NCBI RefSeq assembly: GCF_036017065.1
Contig: NZ_JAYXHR010000002.1
Span: forward strand, 558,001 to 622,000
Source of the DNA: Uliginosibacterium sp036017065
GTDB lineage: Bacteria > Pseudomonadota > Gammaproteobacteria > Burkholderiales > Rhodocyclaceae
DNA length: 64,000 nucleotides
Direction of reading: 5' to 3'
Shown piece by piece: positions 25,218 through 34,594 of the stretch. The stretch's first letter is position 1. The number at the start of each line of letters is the position of its first letter. Position numbers and translations under genes: made by a program. The notes beneath the pieces are model-generated. The model searched no databases. It worked only from the letters and a program-made list of their open reading frames with translations, and had not been told where the DNA came from.

Positions 25218-27563
25218 TCAGCGCCCGTCCCCGGCAGGGAGTGGCAGCGCTACGCCATTGACGCTGCGCGGGCTGCCGGCAGGCAGGGGCGACATGCCTT
25301 CGCGCAGCAGGCGCTCGCCGCGCTGCACGTCGACCCGCAGGACCAGCGGCGCGCCCTCGCCCCCCTTGCTATCCATCTCGCCCACCCGGCCCTGCAGCAG
25401 GCGGCCATCGAAGGCGACGTCGGCCCGGCGTGCCCGTACCGCCGCGCGGAAGCGGGCGAATGCCGCGTCGTCGCGCATGCCTTCGGCGCCCCAGGCCCAC
25501 AGCAACGTGGTGCCACGGTCGCTGGTGGCGCCTTCGGCATGGGTGGCGGTCAGGCGCAGGGCCTGCACGGACAGGCCATCGTTGTGGAGGCTGAAGGGCA
25601 CGGCCTTGCCGTCCCCACGCCACGCGCCGAGCGGCCGCAGGGCCACGGCCGCGTCCTGCAGGCGCAACACCAGGGTGGCATCTGGCCGGATGCCGATGTG
25701 CTGGGCGCGATGGGCGCGGAAATCGAAGCCCGCCAGTTGCTGCGCCGGCTGCCCATCGGCAGCGAGGCGGTCGACGCGCAGCTCGCTTAGGGTCACGCGG
25801 CCGCGCGCCGCGATCGGCGAATACAACCAGGCCCGCACGCTGTGCGTACCCGCCGGGGCCTGCTGGGTGAACTGCACCGTGCGTACCGCCTCGCTGGCCG
25901 GAACGCCCTGCATGCGCTCGCGCTCGATGACGCGTCCCGCGGTGTCGAGGAAGTTCAGGTACAGCGACACCGGCCCGCCACCCAGTGTGGCCGCGATGCG
26001 CAGGGTGTCACCCGCTTTCGCCGGCAGCACGCGAGCCAGGCCGAGGCCCTGCGCGGAATCGTCGTCCTGCAGCATCACGGTGGCGCGGCCGTCCTGTTCG
26101 CGGATGTCCATGTGCGTGCCGCGCCCGTCCGGCGCCGGTTGTGGCAACCAGGCGCTGCGGTGTGTGAAGAGGTCCAGCTTGCGGTCATCCAGCCAGTATT
26201 CGGCGTCTGCCGGCAGGGTCAGCACCGACTCCAGCGCCACGTTGTCGGTCTTGTCCTGCGTGCCGCTCATGGCGACCAGCACTTCGCGCTCGCGCTGCAC
26301 GCTGGCGACGAAGGGTTTCAGGTGCAGTGCCTTCGGGTGGCCGGAGCCGGCCTCGATGATGCGCTGGTTGGCGTAGTAGTCGCGGCGGCCATCCATGAAC
26401 CAGGTGATGACCGGCGGCGGCGTGTCGTCGTCCGCGCCAGCCAGGCTCACCGCCAGCGATGCGGTGTCGGTCGTGCCGTAGGCCGCATCGCTGGACGCGA
26501 TCGACAGGCTGCGGCCCAGCCAGTGGGTGTGGGTCTGCTCGGCGCGCTCGCCCCAGCGCGACACCATGAGGCGGGGCAGCGGCGACTGCAGCAGCGCGCT
26601 GGCCTCCGCGTCGGGCGCGGCAAAGGCATGGGCCGCGTACGGGCCGATCTCGCGACGCCCCCAGGGCGACGACGGCCAGCCGGCCTGCAGGGCCAGCGCA
26701 TTGATGTCGCCGACGCCGGCCAGCCGGTTGTAGTCGCGGCTGTGCGTGCCCCCCATCCGCCGTGCAGACGCATGCCAGTGCAATGCCGCGTCCTGCCACA
26801 CGACCACCAGCCCCTGGTGCGCCAGCTTGCGCGTGGTGGCGTCCCCGCTGGTGTTGGCGATCAGCGCGAGGTTCTCCAGATCCACGCCGTAGTACGTCGG
26901 GCTGAGGTACTCGGTGATGCCGTTGGCCGCCGTGTACGCCAGCCATCGGCGCAGCATGTCCTGACCTTCGGCCGCGAGCTTCGCGTCGGGCAGGGATTCG
27001 CCCAGTGCGACCAGGTTCCAGGCCTTCATCAGGTAGATGTTGGTGTAGCTGACCTGCACCGGGTGGCGCGTGATGCCGGTGGCCGCCAGTTGCAGCATGG
27101 CCTGCATCGGCTCGCGCACGCTGGTGGGCAGGCTGTCGCGGTACAACATCCACAGCAGGCCGGCATGGCGGAGGGTGAACTCCACGCCGTTGCGGTCCAC
27201 CAGTTTGGTATCGCCGGCGTACCAGTGGAAGTTGCCGTGGGTGCGGCTCTGCGGGTCGGCGTCCTGCAGGCTGCGCAGCGCCTCCAGCGTCTTGCGCAGG
27301 CGTGGTTCGTCGGCGCCCGCTGCGGCGGCATCCAGCAACAGGGCCACCAGCTCGCGGCTGGTGGTGCGCGGCCTCAGCTCACCGGCTGGAAAGAAGCGCT
27401 GCCAGCGGGCATCCACCGATTCGCGCAAGGCCGCTCGCTCGGCCGCGTCCGGTTGCCACACGGGCACCGTCTGGGCCTGAACGTACGCACATGCCAGGAG
27501 ACTCGCCAGCCACACTGCTGCCACACCCGCGCCTCGCCACACGCCTCCCCGCCGCCACTTCAT
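25218..27563 (-). CDS. Secreted polysaccharide-lyase-like protein (PL8/heparinase type fold suspected)
   Basis: 781 residues with a signal peptide (MKWRRGGVWRGAGVAAVWLASLLACAYVQAQ). The N-terminal half is helical and rich in paired aromatics (THGNFHWYAGDTKLVDRNG, AGLLWMLYRDSLP, YTNIYLMKAWNLVALGE, ITEYLSPTYYGVDLENLALIA) as in the (alpha/alpha)6 toroid of chondroitin/alginate/heparin lyases. The second half is beta-rich (HTHWLGRSLSIASSDAAYG) and ends in two sandwich-like domains. I cannot name the substrate or assign a PL family with certainty. The gene is divergent from xth. Confidence 0.6.
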   Translation of the reverse strand: MKWRRGGVWRGAGVAAVWLASLLACAYVQAQTVPVWQPDAAERAALRESVDARWQRFFPAGELRPRTTSRELVALLLDAAAAGADEPRLRKTLEALRSLQDADPQSRTHGNFHWYAGDTKLVDRNGVEFTLRHAGLLWMLYRDSLPTSVREPMQAMLQLAATGITRHPVQVSYTNIYLMKAWNLVALGESLPDAKLAAEGQDMLRRWLAYTAANGITEYLSPTYYGVDLENLALIANTSGDATTRKLAHQGLVVVWQDAALHWHASARRMGGTHSRDYNRLAGVGDINALALQAGWPSSPWGRREIGPYAAHAFAAPDAEASALLQSPLPRLMVSRWGERAEQTHTHWLGRSLSIASSDAAYGTTDTASLAVSLAGADDDTPPPVITWFMDGRRDYYANQRIIEAGSGHPKALHLKPFVASVQREREVLVAMSGTQDKTDNVALESVLTLPADAEYWLDDRKLDLFTHRSAWLPQPAPDGRGTHMDIREQDGRATVMLQDDDSAQGLGLARVLPAKAGDTLRIAATLGGGPVSLYLNFLDTAGRVIERERMQGVPASEAVRTVQFTQQAPAGTHSVRAWLYSPIAARGRVTLSELRVDRLAADGQPAQQLAGFDFRAHRAQHIGIRPDATLVLRLQDAAVALRPLGAWRGDGKAVPFSLHNDGLSVQALRLTATHAEGATSDRGTTLLWAWGAEGMRDDAAFARFRAAVRARRADVAFDGRLLQGRVGEMDSKGGEGAPLVLRVDVQRGERLLREGMSPLPAGSPRSVNGVALPLPAGDGR

Positions 27564-27610
27564 GCCTTGCCGCTCCGCTAAACTGACGCACCCCACTTTG
27601 CCAGCCCGCC

Positions 27611-28372
27611 ATGAAGATCGCCACCTGGAACGTCAACTCATTGAAGGTCCGTCTGCCGCATCTGCTGGACTGGCTCGCCACCACGCAGGTAGACGTCGTC
27701 GGCCTGCAGGAGCTGAAATGCGAGGACAAGGCCTTCCCGCTGGCTGACATCGAGGCCGCCGGCTACAAGGCGGTGTTCAGCGGGCAGAAGACCTACAACG
27801 GCGTGGCCATCCTGTCGCGTCACGCCATCAGCGACGTGGCGATGGGCATCCCCGGTTTCGAGGACGAACAGAAGCGCGTCATCGCCGCCACGGTGAATGG
27901 CGTGCGCTTCATCTGCGGCTACTTTCCCAATGGCCAGGCGGTGGGCTCGGAGAAGTTCGCCTACAAGCTGGACTGGCTGCGCGCACTGACGGCCTACCTG
28001 CACGCCGAACTCGCGGCACACCCGCAGCTGGTGCTCGGCGGCGACTACAACATCGCCCCGGAAGACCGCGACGCCCACCCCGACTGGAAGGAAGAGATCC
28101 ACGTCTCTCCACCGGAGCGCGAAGCCTTCCGCGCACTGATCGCCGCCGGCATGACGGATGCCTACCGCCTCTTCGACCACCCCGAGAAGAGCTTCTCCTG
28201 GTGGGACTATCGGATGATGGCCTTCCGCCGCAACTTCGGCCTGCGCATCGACCACCTGCTGGTGTCGCTGCCGCTGGTCGACAAGGTGAAGAGCTGCGAG
28301 GTGGACAAGGCGCCGCGGAAGCTGGAGCGGCCGTCGGATCATGCGCCGGTGGTTGTCGAGCTGGACGTCTGA
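27611..28372 (+). CDS. xth: Exodeoxyribonuclease III
   Basis: 253 residues, an EEP-family AP endonuclease/3' exonuclease used in base-excision repair. The metal-binding Glu 34 is in VVGLQELKC, Asp 145 and Asn 147 in LGGDYNIAPEDRD, and the catalytic Asp-His pair at 243-244 in RPSDHAPVV. MKIATWNVNSLKVRLP is the classic start. The gene is divergent from the lyase-like gene, 47 bases apart, and ends in a good terminator. Confidence 0.96.
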   Translation: MKIATWNVNSLKVRLPHLLDWLATTQVDVVGLQELKCEDKAFPLADIEAAGYKAVFSGQKTYNGVAILSRHAISDVAMGIPGFEDEQKRVIAATVNGVRFICGYFPNGQAVGSEKFAYKLDWLRALTAYLHAELAAHPQLVLGGDYNIAPEDRDAHPDWKEEIHVSPPEREAFRALIAAGMTDAYRLFDHPEKSFSWWDYRMMAFRRNFGLRIDHLLVSLPLVDKVKSCEVDKAPRKLERPSDHAPVVVELDV

Positions 28373-28421
28373 ACGAGATCGTTGCAGCAAGCAAGGGTCG
28401 CGTGAGCACGAGTTAACGAAA

Positions 28422-28450
28422 AAGGCCCCGCATTGCTGCGGGGCCTTCAA
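28422..28450 (+). terminator. Hairpin terminator after xth
   Basis: A perfect 11-bp stem (AAGGCCCCGCA with TGCGGGGCCTT), loop TTGC, with A-rich sequence before it (AACGAAAAAGG). The T tract on the plus side is short; the A run upstream would act as a U tract for minus-strand transcripts, such as the lipoprotein gene that ends at 28465. Confidence 0.75.
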
Positions 28451-28464
28451 GTCGTGATGACGGA

Positions 28465-30636
28465 TCAGAAGACCGGACGACCCTGGTGCGACCAGTTCTG
28501 GATCATGCGCATGCGATCGCCGCGCTGCTCGATCTGCAGACCGCGCGATCCCTGCGTGGTCGACATCGCGGGAACGGTGTTCGAGGAGCAGGCGTTGCCC
28601 AGACCATCCCTCTCTTCAGACTGGACCAGCGTGATGCTTGTAGCCCCGACCGGACGCACGGCTTCGCCCATGTTGAAGCGTACCGCGGGCGAAACGCTGC
28701 TACCGCTCAACGAGACCTGGTTGATCAGCGGGCCTGCCACCGGATTGGTCCAGCTGATGGTGGCATCCGTGATCGCACCACCCTTGACGGTGTTGGGCTT
28801 CAGGTAGTCCAGGCTGGCGGCGTCGATCGTCGCCCAGGCGAAGGCCTTGGCGAAGCCGACGCCAACCGGCTTGTCGGTCAGGCGGGTGGTGAAGCTCTCC
28901 GTGGTCAGCGCACCGTTGGTCTCGATCGAGAAGACCTCCCAGGTGTACTTGGCGAACTCCTGGATGCTGGCAACGTCGTAGCCGGTCTCGACGTAGTTTG
29001 TCGGGTTTGCGATTCCGCTGCTGAGTTGCGGACCCATGGTCGTCGTCCAGCCACGTACTTCCCGCAGCAGGTTGCTGCCCTTGTACTCACCGGCGTTCAG
29101 CGGCTCCACGTGTAGCCGCCAGGTGCCTCCAGTGGAGCTGGTGGCGAAGAAAGGCGCGGTCTTGCCCGTGTGATCAGGCAGGCTGCCATCGGCGCTGTAG
29201 GCGTACAGGTTGCCGCCCGTGCCGCAGGTATTGGTACGGGCCAGCACCAGTCCGGCTGCGGGCAGCCCCGGGCCCTTCACGCGGGCTGCAAAGACCTTTT
29301 CTGCAGATGCACTTTCGGTGGAGATGGCGAAGTTGATGGCCGTTTCCCAACGCGACAGGCGACCGATGTTCTTGAGTGCAATCGTGTTGCCTTCAGTGCT
29401 GTAGCGGTCATTGGTACTGACATCGACGATGCGGTAAACGCGGGTCGTGATGTTCAGATCGTACTTGCGCTGGTTGCCAGTCAACTTGAATGCGCTGCCA
29501 GCGCCAGCAATGATGGCTTCGTTGTACGAAGTGCCGCCCTGCTCGACGTTGAACGGCAGGCGCAGCACGACGCTGGTGTCGCCATTTGCCTCGGCAAAGC
29601 TGCCGATGATCTCGGCCTGCGCCATCGTCGCGCCCTTGGGCAGGTCGCGCAGGCGCGGGCCCCAGCGGCCGATCAGGTCGAAGCCGCCCGACAGGTAGTT
29701 CGATTCGAAAGCCGCCAGCTTGGCCGTGGTGCACTCGCCCTTCAGGCCGGTGACCTTGTTGTTGCCATCCAGCGTGACACGGTCCGCCGGCGCCTGCGCC
29801 AGGCAGTTGTTGAGCTGCGTGCGCAGCGTCGACAACAGCGTATTGAAGCTGGGCGTGACGCTCGCCGCAGGCAGCGCCGTAACAGCGGTGTCCGGGTTGC
29901 TCAGCGTGATGGTCGCCGACGCGGCATTCGCCGAATCCGCCACCGGCGCAAGAGCATTGGTCAGCGTCACGCCCACATCGGTGACGGCGACCTTCACGGT
30001 CTCCAGCAGCGTGTCGGCGGGCTGGCCCAGGGTGGCCTGGAAGCTGCTGCTCACCGGATTGAAGTTGGCCGGCAGGCCAAGATTGGTGGCCACCGTGGCG
30101 ATGATGGTCTTGATGGCGGTCTCGGCCTTGCCCAGCCTGGCGGTATTGAGGGCCTTCAGCTTCGCGGCGTCACCGAACTCGGTCGGCGAGGCACCGTTGC
30201 TGGACGCCAGCGCAACGATGGCGTGGGTCAGCGGTGTGACGTTCACGTTGGCCACTACACCCGCTGCAGGCGCCGTGGCGAGCAGGGCGTTGTAGGTCTT
30301 GACGGTGTCGCCGGACACGCCGCTGGCAGTCAGCAGGAAGGGCGCCGTCAGGCCATTGACGTCGATGGAGTAGCTTCCATTGGCGGCGGCCACGGTGCTT
30401 TTCTTCGTGCCATTTGCATCCATCAGCGTGATGGTGGCGCCTGCCATCGGCGCACCGAAGGCGGCCACGCCGGAGACGGTGGCGGCGGTCACGCCTCCAC
30501 TACTGGACGAAGTGGAAGAGCCGGTACCGCCGGAAGGGGCTGCCGTTCCGCTACCGCCGCCCCCACCACCGCAAGCTTGCAGTGCGACGACCGATACAGC
30601 CAGAGCCATGACGCTCAGCTTGTGTTGCACGTTCAT
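28465..30636 (-). CDS. Large hypothetical lipoprotein with Cys-Gly-run N-terminus
   Basis: 723 residues. The signal peptide ends VVALQACGGGGGGSG, so the mature protein is a lipid-anchored Cys followed by a flexible glycine/serine linker. The next segment (VSGVAAFGAPMAGATITLMDANGTKKSTVAAANGSYSIDVNGL) resembles a carboxypeptidase-regulatory-like Ig fold seen in cell-surface proteins. The remainder is beta-rich and unrecognised. The ATG at 30636 (MNVQHKLS) was preferred because GGGAG lies 9-13 bases upstream; the earlier ATG at 30645 touches that site. Confidence 0.75.
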   Translation of the reverse strand: MNVQHKLSVMALAVSVVALQACGGGGGGSGTAAPSGGTGSSTSSSSGGVTAATVSGVAAFGAPMAGATITLMDANGTKKSTVAAANGSYSIDVNGLTAPFLLTASGVSGDTVKTYNALLATAPAAGVVANVNVTPLTHAIVALASSNGASPTEFGDAAKLKALNTARLGKAETAIKTIIATVATNLGLPANFNPVSSSFQATLGQPADTLLETVKVAVTDVGVTLTNALAPVADSANAASATITLSNPDTAVTALPAASVTPSFNTLLSTLRTQLNNCLAQAPADRVTLDGNNKVTGLKGECTTAKLAAFESNYLSGGFDLIGRWGPRLRDLPKGATMAQAEIIGSFAEANGDTSVVLRLPFNVEQGGTSYNEAIIAGAGSAFKLTGNQRKYDLNITTRVYRIVDVSTNDRYSTEGNTIALKNIGRLSRWETAINFAISTESASAEKVFAARVKGPGLPAAGLVLARTNTCGTGGNLYAYSADGSLPDHTGKTAPFFATSSTGGTWRLHVEPLNAGEYKGSNLLREVRGWTTTMGPQLSSGIANPTNYVETGYDVASIQEFAKYTWEVFSIETNGALTTESFTTRLTDKPVGVGFAKAFAWATIDAASLDYLKPNTVKGGAITDATISWTNPVAGPLINQVSLSGSSVSPAVRFNMGEAVRPVGATSITLVQSEERDGLGNACSSNTVPAMSTTQGSRGLQIEQRGDRMRMIQNWSHQGRPVF

Positions 30637-30938
30637 TGTTTTCATCTCCCTGCGCGGGGTGCCTGTCGGCACCGCTGTTTTTGTTCGGGCAAAGCTGCTT
30701 GGCCCGACTGATTTCGCGCCAGCCTTCTATACCGATGATTGACGCGCGCGGGAATGTAAATGAAGGTGAAACTTCCGGGGGCGCGGAATCGCAAGATCGG
30801 TGAATTATTCCGGTCGTCATGCCCACTCGGGCAGGCAGAAACACGCAGAACGCGCTGCAACACCGGGGCTCCCCGGTTCAGCGCTGGCGAATCAATGTTC
30901 GCTGAAACCTTGTTTGCAGCCGCGCATACATGTGCCGC
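30637..30938. other. Intergenic region upstream of the large lipoprotein gene
   Basis: 302 bases between the TPR gene and the lipoprotein gene, both on the minus strand. Sequence composition shifts to slightly more A+T around 30750-30830 (gaattattccggtcgtcatgcc), consistent with a promoter for the lipoprotein gene, but no specific -35/-10 pair, hairpin or repeat could be supported. Confidence 0.4.
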
Positions 30939-33071
30939 TTAGTCCCACCACAGCTCCACGCAATTGCCCGAGCTGGTGATCATTTCCTTGATCAGCCCCA
31001 CGGTTTCCAGATCCATGCAGAAATCCAGCAGCTCCTGCGCAAAGGCATCCAGATCTTCGGGCAGGCGCCGCAATGCGAAGCCGACGGAGTCGGTCTCCGC
31101 ACCGTAGATATAAATGCCGAAGCGGCGATCGTAGTCCTGCAGCGTGCGGATGATGTCCTCGGTGTCGAGGTCGTGGTTCACCGCGTCGGTACGCGCGACG
31201 CGCAGGCAATCGAACTGTGAGTCGGCCTGGATGGCGACCAGCTCGGCCATGCCGTCGTGCTTCTCCTCGCCCAGCCAGCGGGTGGAGCCGATGAAGCAGC
31301 GCCAGCCCCTTGGCAGCGCCCGTGCCAGCTTGTACTGGAGGTTGCGGGCCTGCGCTTCCGGCACCAGCACCATACTCACGCTCTCGTCGCGGGCGCGGCC
31401 GAAGTCCCAGGTCGCGTAGCGGCGCAGGACACCGTCGGTGGTCTTCACCATCAGTGCGTCCACCTCCTCGCGTGTTGCCAGCACTGCGAGCTGTGTGTTG
31501 GCTGCGGTCACCATGTTGTTTGCCAGCACGGTCTCCAGGTTCATGCGCGCTGCATGAGTATCTGGATGATCAGCACCCAGACGTTGTTCGCGGCTGGCCA
31601 GTACCAAGCGCGCCACCTGCGCGGCGCGCGCCGTATCTCCAAGCCGCGCATAGACCGAACCCAGGTTGTGGCGGCCGGTCTCCAGCGTTTTGTCGTCCGC
31701 CGGCAGGTGCTTCTCTTTGAGGGCCAGCGCGCGTTCGAACATGTCCTGCGCCTGGGCCAGCTTGCCGAGATGGTCGGACACCATCCCCAGCCCGTTGAAG
31801 GCGCTGGCCACCGCCGCCATGGGGATGTCCAGGCCGGCCTTCCTGCCCTCGATCACCTTCTGGTAGATGCGGCCCGCTTCCAGCAAACGCTTCAGGTTCA
31901 CCAGCGTGACGCCATGGTTGTTCAGGGTGTCCGCCCACACGCGCGGATCAACGCCCTCGCCTTGCGGCGACAGCGCCAGTGCCTCGGCATAGGTCTGCGC
32001 GGCCGTCTCGTCGTCACCCCGGTTGGACTGGCTCACCGCGAGGTTGTTGAGCGCGTTGAAGCGTGCGCCGACACTCGCTCCGCCGGACTGCAGGATCGCC
32101 ATCTGGCGGTTGCGCCACTTCGCGGCGTCATCCGGCCGGCCGCATTCGTCATACAGCAGGGCTAGGTTGTTGCAGGCGATGCGCAGGCCTTCGCTGCTGC
32201 CCTTGCCGTCAGCCAGTCGCTGCTCCTCCTGCGCAATCAGCTGCAGGAGCTGTCGCTCGGCTTCCGCGAAGCGGCGGTTACGACGCAGCATCTCTGCAAG
32301 GTTGCTGCGGCAGACGTAGGCGTTGTCATCCTCCGGCCCGTGCGCTGCCGTCACCAGCAGCACGGCGTTCTCCGCCGCGGCCCAGGCGTCGCGTACGCGA
32401 CCCTCACGCAATGCGTCGCCGACCTCGGCATTGGCCTCGTTGGCAAGTTCCACCACGGCGTCCTGCGGCAGCGTCCTGGCCGTCGCGGTGATGTCCTGCC
32501 GCAGGGGCTCGGCCATGGCCGGCTCTTCAAGCGTCAGCGCCAGCAACTTGCACTGCGCGCGCAGCAGCGCTTCGTCAGGCGGGTTGTGGCGGCGGCGCAG
32601 CTCCACTTCACGGCGGATCAGGGGCAGGGCCTCGCGCGACTCACCACGCTGCAGGTGCAGCGCCGCCAGCTCGCCAAGCGCCTCGATCTGGTCGGCATGC
32701 AGGGCGGGAAACTTGTCGCGCAGTGGAATGCTGCGCTTCAGGTACGGCATGGCCTTCAACGGCTGGCCGGTGATGCGATGGAAGTTGGACAGCGCGCTCA
32801 ACAGTGGCAGCAGCAACTCGCTGTCCGCGGCAAGGTGCTCGTCCGTCAATTCCAGCATGCGTTCGCTGACGAGGATGGCCTCCGCATAGTCTTCGCGCTT
32901 GATGGCGCTGGCCACACGCCCCTGCAGCGCCTGGATCTCGACGAGCACCTGCTCCATGCCGTCCGCGCCCGTCGCCACCTCATCATCATCCGGTGCCTGT
33001 ACTCCACGGCGCACCCACAGCCACCACGCGACCAGCGCCCCCACGAACACCAGTACGGAGAAAGCGTCCAT
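30939..33071 (-). CDS. TPR-repeat protein with C-terminal DUF4253 domain
   Basis: 710 residues. One N-terminal membrane anchor (about 4-20, VLVFVGALVAWWLWV). About 50-520 is built from tetratricopeptide repeats of the kinesin-light-chain type (ALSNFHRITGQPLKAMPYLKRS, AACNNLALLYDECGRPDDAAKW, TLNNHGVTLVNLKRLLEAGRIYQ, GRHNLGSVYARLGDTARAAQ). The final 170 residues end FDCLRVARTDAVNHDLDTEDIIRTLQDYDRRFGIYIYGAETDSVGF then CVELWWD, which matches DUF4253, a domain of unknown function usually found alone. It is a scaffold-like cytoplasmic protein tethered to the membrane; partners unknown. Confidence 0.75.
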   Translation of the reverse strand: MDAFSVLVFVGALVAWWLWVRRGVQAPDDDEVATGADGMEQVLVEIQALQGRVASAIKREDYAEAILVSERMLELTDEHLAADSELLLPLLSALSNFHRITGQPLKAMPYLKRSIPLRDKFPALHADQIEALGELAALHLQRGESREALPLIRREVELRRRHNPPDEALLRAQCKLLALTLEEPAMAEPLRQDITATARTLPQDAVVELANEANAEVGDALREGRVRDAWAAAENAVLLVTAAHGPEDDNAYVCRSNLAEMLRRNRRFAEAERQLLQLIAQEEQRLADGKGSSEGLRIACNNLALLYDECGRPDDAAKWRNRQMAILQSGGASVGARFNALNNLAVSQSNRGDDETAAQTYAEALALSPQGEGVDPRVWADTLNNHGVTLVNLKRLLEAGRIYQKVIEGRKAGLDIPMAAVASAFNGLGMVSDHLGKLAQAQDMFERALALKEKHLPADDKTLETGRHNLGSVYARLGDTARAAQVARLVLASREQRLGADHPDTHAARMNLETVLANNMVTAANTQLAVLATREEVDALMVKTTDGVLRRYATWDFGRARDESVSMVLVPEAQARNLQYKLARALPRGWRCFIGSTRWLGEEKHDGMAELVAIQADSQFDCLRVARTDAVNHDLDTEDIIRTLQDYDRRFGIYIYGAETDSVGFALRRLPEDLDAFAQELLDFCMDLETVGLIKEMITSSGNCVELWWD

Positions 33072-33495
33072 TTGTCCTCGTCATTGTTGGCCGCGAGCGG
33101 GAGTCGCGGCTGAAGGGGAATTCTGGGGCCGATATTTATCGCGGCACAATCGCATTCGTGCGGCGAGAGCCCGCGTCTGGCGGACACCTCAGAATCAGCT
33201 TGCGCCAACCATCGAACGTTGTGACGTTCTGGCCGCTGCGCTGCGGAATACCGCGCGCCCACGCGAGCTTCACCGGTGGCGACTGCGCGGCCTACATTGC
33301 CCGTACAGAAGGGCGCAAGCCCGAAGGCGAGGCATGACAGTATTCTCTGCGGATGCTGGATTCATGGAGAATCCGGTCTGACCAATATCTGCGATGGAGT
33401 CTTGGGCACGTCTCCATCTCACATGAGTCGCTGCAACGAAACGCATGGCTAGATATGAATACTGTTGCAAAGCTACATTAATGCAGGATGGATTA
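33072..33495. other. Intergenic region, lower GC toward its right end
   Basis: 424 bases between divergent genes. The left part is GC-rich; from about 33340 the sequence turns A+T-richer and stays so through the next gene. A short in-frame stretch around 33230-33337 (ending GRKPEGEA) could be a decayed coding remnant, but no family is recognisable. No hairpin or repeat was seen. Confidence 0.4.
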
Positions 33496-34434
33496 ATGAC
33501 GAAGATCAGGAGAGTCCTGGCAGCGGTTGCTCTCGCGTGCCCGGTGACCGCACTGGCCAACGCTGACCCGACCGGGGTCGGCGAACTGATTCTCTGGGCA
33601 GTGATAGTAGCCTTTGGCCTCTGGGTGCTGGTCGCGTTTGGCGGCGCCCTGGTAATGACAAAATCATGGCCCATTAGCTTGATTCTTGGAGCGGTAATTG
33701 CTGCCGCGCCACTGGCGTATTTGGGCATCAAGGATTACCAGTACAGGAAGCATAACGATGATCTGGCACATCTCAACAAGCTACTGTCAGATGCCACCGA
33801 GGCTTATCTGCTTGATGTCTGCAAGCAGGAACGTCGATTGATCTCCCATCGCAGGGTCGACCCCTCGGGCGGTGTGCTCGTGAACATCAGTCCTGCATCG
33901 ACTCCAGACAGAGGGCTGCTTAGTTGGGATCGTCAGATGCATCCTGCCTCGATACTGGCTGCTTCGCGTTTCCTGTATGTTGAAGACGTTGCCAAGTCCT
34001 CTAGCAAGGTTGTTGCACGCAAGCAATGGTGGCTCGGAGATGGTCACAGGCACGCCAAGGATCCAGCCGAACTTGACCGGCGTCTTGAGACTCTTCAGGA
34101 CTCAGAGAACCACTGGTTGTCTCAAAGAACCATCTCCAGCATCGCAAAGTACGAAGTATCTGTTGCCGATGTATCCACCAGTACGGATCGCTCAAACTGG
34201 GTCGCACGGGGCCATATAAAACTCACTCACCGGGAAACAGGCGAAGTTGTCGCAGAGTACGTCGGCTTTGCGGCAAACAAGGCTCCGGCCTATGGAGGGC
34301 AGCACGGAAAACATTCATGGGAGAACGCGAGCGTATGCCCCGGACCTGAGAGGAAGTACGAACGAGCACCGTACTGGGATGTGGTCGGCTTCTTCTTTCA
34401 AGAGGTCGTTCAGTACGAGAATCCATCGAAATGA
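33496..34434 (+). CDS. Hypothetical membrane protein, atypical base composition
   Basis: 312 residues from the ATG at 33496 (MTKIRRVLAAVALACPVTALA, a signal-like start), followed by two helices (LILWAVIVAFGLWVLVAFGGALVM and ISLILGAVIAAAPLAYLGI) and a soluble 230-residue domain with WWLGDGHRHAKDPAELDRRLETLQ. Two in-frame ATGs upstream (33445, 33481) are possible but lack the clean signal. G+C is visibly lower than in flanking genes and rare codons (aga, agg, tta) are frequent, pointing to recent acquisition. I do not recognise the family. Confidence 0.65.
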   Translation: MTKIRRVLAAVALACPVTALANADPTGVGELILWAVIVAFGLWVLVAFGGALVMTKSWPISLILGAVIAAAPLAYLGIKDYQYRKHNDDLAHLNKLLSDATEAYLLDVCKQERRLISHRRVDPSGGVLVNISPASTPDRGLLSWDRQMHPASILAASRFLYVEDVAKSSSKVVARKQWWLGDGHRHAKDPAELDRRLETLQDSENHWLSQRTISSIAKYEVSVADVSTSTDRSNWVARGHIKLTHRETGEVVAEYVGFAANKAPAYGGQHGKHSWENASVCPGPERKYERAPYWDVVGFFFQEVVQYENPSK

Positions 34435-34594
34435 CGGGCTTGGCGGTTTGCCGGATGTCAAACGTAATGTCAGAACGCCACCAGCAGGGTGCCGGAGCGC
34501 GTAGCGAAGAATAGAATCGTGCGCTCCCATCCCCCGCAGAGCGCGGCCCGGACTCCCGACATCCCGCTGGCTAGCGCCTCCTGAAGCACCCGAC

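Noticed and set aside
29170..30711. A 513-codon plus-strand frame over the lipoprotein gene
   Set aside because: It is antisense to a gene with a signal peptide, lipobox and good start; the antisense translation is repetitive and featureless.
32993..33337. A 114-codon plus-strand frame in the gap right of the TPR gene
   Set aside because: It begins antisense to the TPR gene, has no ribosome site and shows no recognisable domain; at most a decayed remnant near its end.
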